A stretch of DNA of 9,014 bases from Halomonas chromatireducens. GTDB lineage: Bacteria; Pseudomonadota; Gammaproteobacteria; Pseudomonadales; Halomonadaceae. Positions 1 through 5,192 of this stretch are shown piece after piece; position 1 is the first letter of the stretch; each line of letters starts with the position of its first letter. A program made the translations under genes and the position numbers. The DNA lies in assembly GCF_001545155.1 (NCBI RefSeq), contig NZ_CP014226.1, forward strand, positions 559,708 to 568,721, given 5' to 3'. Under the pieces are notes generated by a model. The model was not told the origin of the DNA, did not search any database, and was given only the letters and a program-made list of their open reading frames with translations.

Positions 1-41
1 ATTGCACAACACGCCGACCTTGAGGAAGTGAGCCAGGGCGG
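1..41. other. Left-end sequence that does not match thyA
   Basis: These bases precede the recognisable part of thyA but do not encode the residues every ThyA has there (the RTGTGT phosphate-binding segment and a G-x-Q-x-R-F-x-L stretch). In the thyA frame there is a TGA at 21-23. The other plus frames do not give the expected motif either. On the minus strand one frame reads [13 protein letters not shown], which looks like ordinary protein and faintly like a piece of a P-type ATPase, but 13 residues are too few to identify it. A short inverted repeat, CCAGGG (33-38) and CCCTGG (49-54), flanks the point where thyA becomes recognisable. The stretch is probably foreign sequence joined to thyA. 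Confidence 0.5.
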
Positions 42-716
42 GGCTTTCCCCTGGTGACTACCAAGAAGTTGCACCTGCGCTCGATCATTCATGAGCTGCT
101 GTGGTTCCTGCGCGGCGACACCAACATCGCCTATCTGCGGGATAACGGGGTGCGTATCTGGGACGAGTGGGCCGACGAGAACGGCGACCTTGGCCCGGTC
201 TATGGCTATCAGTGGCGTAGCTGGCCCGACCCGCGTGGCGGTCATGTGGATCAGATCGTCACGCTGCTCAACCAGATTCGCACCAACCCGGGTTCCCGGC
301 GGCTGATCGTATCGGCCTGGAATCCGGCACTGGTCGACGAGATGGCGCTGCCGCCGTGCCACTGCCTGTTCCAGTTCTATGTGGCCAACGGGCGCCTCTC
401 CTGCCAGCTCTATCAGCGCAGTGCGGACATCTTCCTGGGGGTGCCCTTCAATATCGCCAGCTACGCGCTGCTGACTCAGATGATCGCCCGGGTCACGGGC
501 CTGGAACCTGGTGACTTCGTCCACACCCTGGGCGACGCCCATCTCTACCGCAATCACCTGGAGCAGGCCGAACTGCAGCTTTCGCGCACACCGCGCCCGG
601 CCCCGCGGCTGGTGCTGTCGCCGGGCGTCGACGACCTGTTCGACTTCCGCTTCGAGCACATCGCCATCGAAGGCTACGACCCCCATCCCCATATCAAGGC
701 CGAGGTGGCGGTATGA
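42..716 (+). CDS. thyA: Thymidylate synthase, N-terminally truncated
   Basis: ThyA methylates dUMP to dTMP using 5,10-methylene-tetrahydrofolate and releases dihydrofolate; it acts as a cytosolic homodimer. Recognisable sequence begins at [14 protein letters not shown], equivalent to about residue 41 of the E. coli enzyme, and runs to the normal C-terminus ([15 protein letters not shown]). The catalytic cysteine lies in PPCHC (TGC at 357-359). Also visible are the [10 protein letters not shown] phosphate-binding arginines, the [17 protein letters not shown] dUMP-binding segment and the [12 protein letters not shown] segment. About 40 residues are missing, including the conserved N-terminal Arg of RTGTGT. 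The GTG at 54 is an internal valine codon, not a real start. The stop overlaps the folA start (ATGA, 713-716), indicating translational coupling. The family call is certain; whether the organism's gene is intact cannot be judged here, because the upstream sequence appears foreign. Confidence 0.95.
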   Translation, partial: GFPLVTTKKLHLRSIIHELLWFLRGDTNIAYLRDNGVRIWDEWADENGDLGPVYGYQWRSWPDPRGGHVDQIVTLLNQIRTNPGSRRLIVSAWNPALVDEMALPPCHCLFQFYVANGRLSCQLYQRSADIFLGVPFNIASYALLTQMIARVTGLEPGDFVHTLGDAHLYRNHLEQAELQLSRTPRPAPRLVLSPGVDDLFDFRFEHIAIEGYDPHPHIKAEVAV

Positions 717-1231
717 ACGACGAGACGCTGGTGCCGGTGGCGATGATCGCCGGGCTTTCCCGCAACCGGGTGATCGGCGTGGAGAACCAACTGCCCTGGT
801 ACCTGCCGGAGGATCTTCGCTTCTTCAAGCGCATGACCCAGGCCAAGCCCCTGGTCATGGGGCGCAAGACCTTCGAGTCGATCGGGCGCCCCCTGCCGGG
901 TCGGATAAATATCGTGGTGACCCGGGACAGCACCTTTCGCCACGATGGCGTACGGGTCTGCCATGACCTGGCATCGGCCCTGGCGCTGGCAGACCAGCAG
1001 GCGACCATCGACGGCAGCGAGGAGATCATGGTGATGGGCGGTGGCGAGATATATGCCCAGGCGCTGCCTTTTGCCAGTCGGCTCTATCTCACCGAAGTGG
1101 ATGTCGAGGTGGAGGGTGATGCCCGCTTTCCCGAGCTGGACGACAGCCAGTGGGAGGAGGTGCAGCGTGTGCCCGGTGAGCCCGCCGATGGCCAGCCCGA
1201 CTACAGCTTCGTGGAGTATCGCCGCCGCTGA
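713..1231 (+). CDS. folA: Dihydrofolate reductase
   Basis: This 172-residue protein reduces dihydrofolate to tetrahydrofolate with NADPH. That replenishes the cofactor oxidised by the adjacent thymidylate synthase, and the enzyme is the target of trimethoprim. Visible landmarks are the Met20-type loop [15 protein letters not shown], with the catalytic acid at D34 (E. coli Asp27), the nucleotide-binding segment [16 protein letters not shown], the GGGEIY motif of the second NADPH-binding turn, and the C-terminal [16 protein letters not shown]. Length is normal for the family (~160-170). The ATG overlaps the thyA stop by four bases, and GAGGTGG lies just upstream, so expression is probably coupled to thyA. 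Nothing essential is missing. A weak hairpin follows the stop. Confidence 0.97.
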   Translation: MNDETLVPVAMIAGLSRNRVIGVENQLPWYLPEDLRFFKRMTQAKPLVMGRKTFESIGRPLPGRINIVVTRDSTFRHDGVRVCHDLASALALADQQATIDGSEEIMVMGGGEIYAQALPFASRLYLTEVDVEVEGDARFPELDDSQWEEVQRVPGEPADGQPDYSFVEYRRR

Positions 1232-1239
1232 CGGCACGA

Positions 1240-1258
1240 GTCGCCGACAGGCGACATT
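1240..1258 (+). terminator. Weak hairpin after folA
   Basis: A perfect 6-bp inverted repeat, GTCGCC (1240-1245) and GGCGAC (1250-1255), encloses a GACA tetraloop 8 bases after the folA stop. Only ATTTG follows, so the U-tract is very short. It may end the thyA-folA transcript weakly or only stabilise its 3' end. Confidence 0.35.
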
Positions 1259-1322
1259 TGTCAGCGCCCGGCTTCTGGCACAAACTTGCGGGAAGCCCTG
1301 TGCCACCCACATGCCTCTGTAG

Positions 1323-1376
1323 TTGATACACGACCCTGTCGCGATAGTGAATGTGTAGAGAGGGCGAGTCTATAAC
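1323..1376 (+). promoter_or_regulatory. Candidate promoter region of the ProQ/FinO gene
   Basis: The 168-bp gap after folA is AT-richer than its surroundings. It contains a TTGATA hexamer (1323-1328), with TAGTGA 16 bases further on (1345-1350), and separately a good -10-like TATAAC (1371-1376) lacking a clear -35. Either could drive the downstream gene. The pairing is uncertain and based only on hexamer resemblance. Confidence 0.25.
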
Positions 1377-1386
1377 GAGCCTGCCT

Positions 1387-1392
1387 GGAGGA
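1387..1392 (+). promoter_or_regulatory. Shine-Dalgarno that sets a TTG start
   Basis: GGAGGA lies 7 bases before the TTG at 1400, ideal spacing. The first in-frame ATG encodes residue 81, after the coiled coil, so this strong site is the main reason for placing the start at TTG 1400. Confidence 0.7.
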
Positions 1393-1399
1393 TACCGGT

Positions 1400-2545
1400 T
1401 TGATCGATGAGCGTTCACTCCGCCTGCTGAATGACCTGGAAGTCAGCGCCGATGCCACCCTCGGCGAGCTGCACGGCTGCCGCGTGAAAATCCGCCAGCT
1501 GCAGGAGCGTGTATCCGAACTCGAGGCGGCGCGCCTTGAGCTTGAAGAGGAAAATCGCGAGCTCGACGAGCAGAATCGTGAGCTGGAGGAGGACAATGTC
1601 CGCCTGCGTGAACGGCTGAGGAAGGGCGAACCCTCACCCATGTTCCCGGGACCGTCCCGTCGCGCCCAGGGGCTCGCCGCGTTGATCGGGCACCGTCCAC
1701 GCGACGCCAACCCAGACGAGCAGGGCGCCCCGGTGCATCAGCATGAGCCTGAATCGCCTGGCGGGTCGGCCGCACCGCAGGACGGTGATCGGCAATGGCA
1801 AGGCGAACCACGGCTGGGGGAGCAAGACAAGCGAGCAGAAAAGCAGGAAGAACAGCAAGAAGAACAGCAGGAAGAAAAGAGAGCGGTGGAACAGGCTGAG
1901 CGCACGCGGGACGACGTGCGGGCCAACAAAGAGGAGCAGCCCAAGAACGTATCGGATGAGCGCCAGGCGCAGCTGCCCATCGAACAGGCACCCTCCGCGG
2001 AGGCGCTGCTGACCGAGTGGTACCGCCGCTACCCAGATACCTTCTTCAAGGGGCACACGCGACCGTTGAAAGTGGGCATCCATCAGGACCTGGCCGCCCG
2101 GGAGCCCTGGCCGGAGAAACTGGTGCGGCGCGCCCTGGCCGGCTACGTCAATCTGCCGCGCTATCTGAAAGCGGTGCGTGAAGGCGCGCAGCGCATCGAC
2201 CTGGCCGGCCAGCCGGATGGCAGCGTCGATGCCCAGGCCGCCGAGCACGCCCACCGCAAGCTCGAGCGGCTCCAGGCCGAACGGCGCAAGCGCGGCCAGG
2301 CTCCTGGGCCTGGTCACCGCCGCGGTGAGAAAGTCGCCAGAACCGCGAAGGGAAACCGTACTAGCAAGCGCGGCACTCCCGGGGGCGAGGCTCCCAGTGG
2401 TCGGCCCGCTGCGGCAGCGCAGCCGCCGTCACAGGCTTCTAACGCTCCCTCTGATTCCGTTACCCGGGCCGACCCCGAGGCACGCCTGGAAGCCAAGCTC
2501 TCGGCCCTGCTGGCCAAGCATAATGGCCGGGATGAGGGGCGCTGA
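1400..2545 (+). CDS. ProQ/FinO-domain RNA-binding protein with N-terminal leucine zipper
   Basis: The 381-residue protein contains a ProQ/FinO domain at about residues 199-298: a YRRYPDTFF helix, RPLKVGIHQDL (221-231) and YLKAVREGAQRIDLAG (255-270), matching the conserved core of ProQ and FinO. Such proteins bind structured RNAs and sRNA-mRNA pairs and affect their stability and translation. Before it comes a coiled coil (about 28-75) with Leu at 34, 41, 48, 55, 62 and 69 and Asn at 52, 59 and 66. A disordered Pro/Gly then Glu/Gln/Lys-rich linker (about 78-198) follows, including EEQQEEQQEEK. The tail (300-360) is basic and disordered, and a short helix (360-374) closes the protein. The gene sits between folA and a porin, not next to prc as in E. 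coli. The zipper suggests dimerisation (inferred). TTG start supported by GGAGGA. The domain call is firm; the RNA targets are unknown. The symbol proQ is withheld because the architecture differs from E. coli ProQ. Confidence 0.85.
   Translation: MIDERSLRLLNDLEVSADATLGELHGCRVKIRQLQERVSELEAARLELEEENRELDEQNRELEEDNVRLRERLRKGEPSPMFPGPSRRAQGLAALIGHRPRDANPDEQGAPVHQHEPESPGGSAAPQDGDRQWQGEPRLGEQDKRAEKQEEQQEEQQEEKRAVEQAERTRDDVRANKEEQPKNVSDERQAQLPIEQAPSAEALLTEWYRRYPDTFFKGHTRPLKVGIHQDLAAREPWPEKLVRRALAGYVNLPRYLKAVREGAQRIDLAGQPDGSVDAQAAEHAHRKLERLQAERRKRGQAPGPGHRRGEKVARTAKGNRTSKRGTPGGEAPSGRPAAAAQPPSQASNAPSDSVTRADPEARLEAKLSALLAKHNGRDEGR
1544..1606 (+). repeat. Three in-frame 21-bp heptad repeats
   Basis: Three consecutive 21-bp units encode EEENREL, DEQNREL and EEDNVRL. 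The first two are close at the DNA level (GAAAATCGCGAGCTC against CAGAATCGTGAGCTG) and the third is more diverged. They form the Leu/Asn heptads of the coiled coil in the ProQ/FinO-domain protein and may have arisen by tandem duplication. Confidence 0.7.
1847..1870 (+). repeat. Tandem 12-bp repeat coding EEQQ twice
   Basis: GAAGAACAGCAA (1847-1858) is followed directly by GAAGAACAGCAG (1859-1870) and a partial third unit, GAAGAAAAG (1871-1879). It encodes the EEQQEEQQEEK part of the linker. This stretch is purine-rich and lower in GC than the rest of the gene, and could vary in copy number between strains. Confidence 0.75.
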
Positions 2546-2970
2546 CAGAAGGGGTAGAAAGGTGCGTCACTGGAAGGGTTGATGGTCTCCCCTTGCCAGC
2601 CTTGTATCAGCGGGGCATCATGTGCAGGCTCATCGCTGCCAGGCAACTGTTTCGACAGGCCTGCGGCTGCGGCCCACGGGCGGGAGGCGCGCGGACCGCA
2701 ATTTCAGGAGAAAGTTCCAAGGTGAAGGGGCACAGCGTAGGAAAACAGTGTTTTTTCTTATTGCGTTCCCTCATCTCCCGGTATAGAGTTCTACCTGCGA
2801 GCATTGGACTATAACAAGGCTTCGCTGCGGACATGCCCGGCCCTGGCCACTTCCTGAGAAGGAACCGAGCCAAGTGCGGCGGGGGCCATGCCCGGCAAGC
2901 TACCTGCACGTGTCATTCGGATTCGTGCAGTAACGATCGAAACAGTAAGCTAGTGAAAGGAACTATAGAG
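2546..2970 (+). promoter_or_regulatory. 425-bp gene-free region upstream of the porin
   Basis: I find no convincing gene here. Short open frames exist on both strands but have no family character and no good ribosome binding site. The middle (about 2740-2820) is AT-rich and holds two -10-like hexamers, TATAGA (2782-2787) and TATAAC (2810-2815); TTGCGT (2761-2766) lies 15 bases before the first. Transcription from TATAAC would give a porin leader of about 150 bases. The leader contains ATGCCCGGC twice (2832-2840 and 2888-2896). The porin ribosome binding site is AAGGA at 2957-2961. The promoter assignment is tentative. Confidence 0.4.
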
Positions 2971-4050
2971 ATGAAAAAGACACTGTTAGCGACTGCCATT
3001 GCCGGTGCCATGGTCTACGGCGCTACTGCCGCTCAGGCCGCCACCGTTTATGACCAGGACGGCACCCAGGTTGACGTCTACGGCCGTATCAACATTGCTG
3101 CCCAGACTGGCGGTCCCGAGACTGGCGGCAGCAAGGCGAGCGGCTCCGAGATCATCAACAACGGTTCGCGCTTCGGCTTCCGTGCCCGCAACGAGGTCTC
3201 CAGCGACCTGAGCGTGTTCGCCAACGCCGAGTTCCGCTTCGCCGCCGACACCCGCGCGGACCAGACCCTGCAGACCCGCTCCACCTTCGTTGGCCTGGAC
3301 AGCGACAGCATGGGTCGCGTCACCGTGGGTAACTTCCTGAGCGTCTACTACACCGCCGTTGGCTCCGTGTTCGACGTGCCCCAGGGCCCGAATGCCGCTG
3401 TCATGATGGACGGCTTCGGTGCGGTCAACTCCCAGGCCGACTCCATTGCATACTCCACGCCGAACCTGGAAGGCTTCCAGGCGCACGTGCAGGCTCAGCA
3501 CTACAGCGGAAATAATGCGCCGATCGGTGTAGAAGATAACTCCTCCACCACCTCGTGGATCGGTGCGGTCAACTACACTTGGGAAAACCTCTACCTGGGC
3601 CTGGGCTACGTTCAGTCCAAGGATCTGTCCGAGCGTGGTGCCAGCGCTGACTTCGGTGAGCGCTTAAACCAGGAAGACCTGTGGGGTGCCACTGCGTCCT
3701 ACCAGTTCACCCCTGAATTTGCTGCCCGCATCAAGTACGAAGACTGGTCTACTAACGCAGACTTGGATCTGCCAGAAGGCGTAGTTGATGGCCGCGTCGA
3801 CAACCTCTGGGGCCTGGGCGGCACCTTCGACTACGGTATGGGCAACATCTACGCTGACTACTACCGCGTTCGCATGGTTGATGAAGACCAGAGCAGCCGC
3901 AACCACTGGGTGCTGGGTGCGACCTACCGCTTCAGCACGCCGATGTTCGCCTACTTCGAAGTGGTCGATTTCGACTTCGATACCGACCAGGCTATCGCTG
4001 ATGTCAACGACGACCTCGAGTTCACCGTCGGTCTGCGCTACGACTTCTAA
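2971..4050 (+). CDS. Outer-membrane general porin (Porin_4-like)
   Basis: The precursor has 359 residues. Its signal peptide is MKKTLLATAIAGAMVYGA then TAAQA, with predicted cleavage after A23, leaving a ~336-residue mature protein. It begins with the typical first strand VDVYGRINIAAQ and ends in GLRYDF, the terminal aromatic residue recognised by the BAM assembly machinery. Between these are alternating amphipathic strands, such as SRFGFRARNEVSSDLSVFAN, with acidic loops, as expected of a trimeric 16-stranded diffusion porin. The segment VYYTAVGSVFDVPQGP fits the position of constriction loop L3. AAGGA lies 9 bases before ATG 2971. Longer in-frame starts upstream would place an untypical leader before the signal peptide and are rejected. 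It is flanked by a long leader and a strong terminator, so it is probably monocistronic and well expressed. Substrate selectivity cannot be read from the sequence. Confidence 0.93.
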   Translation: MKKTLLATAIAGAMVYGATAAQAATVYDQDGTQVDVYGRINIAAQTGGPETGGSKASGSEIINNGSRFGFRARNEVSSDLSVFANAEFRFAADTRADQTLQTRSTFVGLDSDSMGRVTVGNFLSVYYTAVGSVFDVPQGPNAAVMMDGFGAVNSQADSIAYSTPNLEGFQAHVQAQHYSGNNAPIGVEDNSSTTSWIGAVNYTWENLYLGLGYVQSKDLSERGASADFGERLNQEDLWGATASYQFTPEFAARIKYEDWSTNADLDLPEGVVDGRVDNLWGLGGTFDYGMGNIYADYYRVRMVDEDQSSRNHWVLGATYRFSTPMFAYFEVVDFDFDTDQAIADVNDDLEFTVGLRYDF

Positions 4051-4097
4051 GTCGAGCCCAAGCTGATTGCAAGATACGTCGACTCGCTCGACGACAG

Positions 4098-4124
4098 AAC
4101 CGGCCCTTAGGGGCCGGTTTTTTT
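4098..4124 (+). terminator. Intrinsic terminator of the porin gene
   Basis: The stem CCGGCCC (4100-4106) pairs perfectly with GGGCCGG (4111-4117) around a TTAG loop. AA before the stem can pair with the first two T residues, and seven T residues follow (4118-4124). It lies 47 bases after the porin stop and separates the porin from the fnr unit. Confidence 0.93.
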
Positions 4125-4127
4125 ATG

Positions 4128-4198
4128 CTGTGCTTTTCCCCTCTTGTTGCACCGGTCTTTTTTCGCTTTTTCGCCGGACCCTTTCACTGTGCTTTTCC
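4128..4198 (+). repeat. Pair of 12-bp direct repeats upstream of fnr
   Basis: CTGTGCTTTTCC occurs at 4128-4139 and again at 4187-4198, 59 bp apart, between the porin terminator and the FNR box. The intervening sequence is pyrimidine-rich with two short T-runs. It might be a pair of protein-binding sites or chance; no known operator is recognised. Confidence 0.3.
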
Positions 4199-4254
4199 AC
4201 TGCGCGGTGTCACTGACTTTCCGTGCGCTGCACCTTTGTGTAACTGAACTGGGC

Positions 4255-4268
4255 TTGATTCGTATCAA
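4255..4268 (+). promoter_or_regulatory. FNR/Anr box, perfect consensus
   Basis: TTGAT (4255-4259), TCGT, ATCAA (4264-4268) is an exact match to the FNR consensus TTGAT-N4-ATCAA. Its centre is about 104 bases before the fnr ATG. The neighbouring gene encodes an FNR protein with the ETVSR recognition helix that reads this half-site, so the box most likely mediates autoregulation under low oxygen. Confidence 0.88.
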
Positions 4269-4284
4269 GGAAGCGTCCATTTTA
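4255..4284 (+). promoter_or_regulatory. fnr: Candidate fnr promoter overlapping the FNR box
   Basis: TTGATT (4255-4260) could serve as a -35 element, with ATTTTA (4279-4284) as an imperfect -10 at 18-bp spacing. If so, FNR bound to its box would cover the -35 and repress its own gene, as known for E. coli fnr. If transcription instead starts near 4303, the box would be at about -41.5, an activating position. No good -10 is seen for that alternative. Confidence 0.35.
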
Positions 4285-4365
4285 GGGCAAGGCCCGCCAT
4301 CCACGCGGGACACCGTAGGTGAGGCAGTTCAGAATTCCGGTTACAGATGCAACCAAGGAGTGCCC

Positions 4366-5115
4366 ATGACGCTCGTGCCCTCACGACGCCAGCCGGCCAA
4401 TGCGACACGCTGCGAGCGCTGCACCCTGCACGCGCGCTGCCTGCCCCTGGGCCTTGAGCTCGATGCGCTGGAATCCTTCGAGGCCATCGTCCAGAACCCA
4501 CGCCCTTTGAAGCGGGGCGAGGCGCTGGTGCGACAGGGGGGCACCTTCGAGAGCCTGTTCGTGGTGCGCTCGGGCAGCCTCAAGCAGTCGGTGGCCCAGG
4601 AGGGGCAGCGCGACCAGGTGACCCACTTCTATCTGCCCGGTGAAGTGGTGGGGCTGGACGGCATCGGTGAGACCAGCTGCTATGGCAGCGTGGTGGCCAT
4701 GGAGTCGACCTTCGTCTGCGAGCTGCCCTTCGACCGCCTGGAGGATCTCGCCGAGCAGTTGCCGGAGCTGCGTGGCCAGCTCTATCGCTGCATGAGTCGG
4801 GAGCTGCGCAACGACCAGCGCATGATGTGCCTGCTTTCGGGACGCACCGCCGACCAGCGCCTGGCAAGCTTCATGCTGGGGCTTTCCGAACGATTCCGCG
4901 CGCGGGGTTTCTCGCCCTATCGCTTTCATCTCTCCATGTCACGATCCGATATCGGCAGCTACCTGGGGCTGGCGCTGGAAACCGTCAGCCGGGTGCTCGC
5001 TCGTTTCCAGCAGCAGGCCATGGTCACGGTGGCGGGGCGTGAGCTGACCATCCATGACATGGAGGCGCTGGTGGCGCTGGCGGAAGAGGGGGTGGGGCGC
5101 CACTCGGGGGGGTGA
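4366..5115 (+). CDS. fnr: FNR/Anr-type oxygen-sensing transcriptional regulator
   Basis: This 249-residue CRP/FNR-family protein should hold an oxygen-labile [4Fe-4S] cluster. C16, C19 and C25 have the C-x2-C-x5-C spacing of E. coli FNR C20, C23 and C29, and C118 in FVCELPF matches C122. A cyclic-nucleotide-type beta barrel spans about 30-120, with LPGEVVGLDGIG. The dimerisation helix is at about 125-160. The HTH is at about 187-225, with recognition helix ETVSR (E205, S208, R209), identical in its key residues to FNR and reading TTGAT. Without oxygen the dimer would control respiration and fermentation genes. ATG 4366 is preceded by AAGGAG at 5-base spacing; the frame is open further upstream, but that extension covers the FNR box and is not part of the protein. 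A perfect FNR box at 4255 implies autoregulation. C105 is an extra cysteine. In Pseudomonas the orthologue is called Anr. Confidence 0.96.
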   Translation: MTLVPSRRQPANATRCERCTLHARCLPLGLELDALESFEAIVQNPRPLKRGEALVRQGGTFESLFVVRSGSLKQSVAQEGQRDQVTHFYLPGEVVGLDGIGETSCYGSVVAMESTFVCELPFDRLEDLAEQLPELRGQLYRCMSRELRNDQRMMCLLSGRTADQRLASFMLGLSERFRARGFSPYRFHLSMSRSDIGSYLGLALETVSRVLARFQQQAMVTVAGRELTIHDMEALVALAEEGVGRHSGG

Positions 5116-5132
5116 CGGGTATTCCCGCTTTT
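5116..5132 (+). terminator. Very short hairpin after fnr
   Basis: CGGG (5116-5119) and CCCG (5124-5127) flank TATT directly after the fnr stop, followed by CTTTT. The stem is only 4 bp, so at most it would attenuate read-through into the cyclase gene; the two genes could well be co-transcribed. Confidence 0.25.
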
Positions 5133-5192
5133 GCTTATGGGCTCAGGATGCCATGATGGCCTCATGCTCGTACAAAAATCGGTGGTTCGCCC

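Noticed and set aside
1634..2317. 227-residue minus-strand frame with a run of Leu/Phe resembling a membrane span
   Set aside because: It is the antisense of the Glu/Gln/Lys-rich linker of the ProQ/FinO gene; the hydrophobic run is just the complement of GAA/CAG codons.
2593..2814. 73-residue plus-strand frame between the ProQ/FinO gene and the porin
   Set aside because: No ribosome binding site, no recognisable domain, and it runs into the AT-rich putative promoter region.
2833..2970. N-terminal extension of the porin to an upstream ATG
   Set aside because: The extension lacks coding character and would bury the signal peptide; AAGGA and the MKKTLL signal start support 2971.
4144..4365. 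N-terminal extension of fnr to an upstream ATG
   Set aside because: It would translate through the FNR box, adds 74 residues absent from the family, and a strong AAGGAG precedes ATG 4366.
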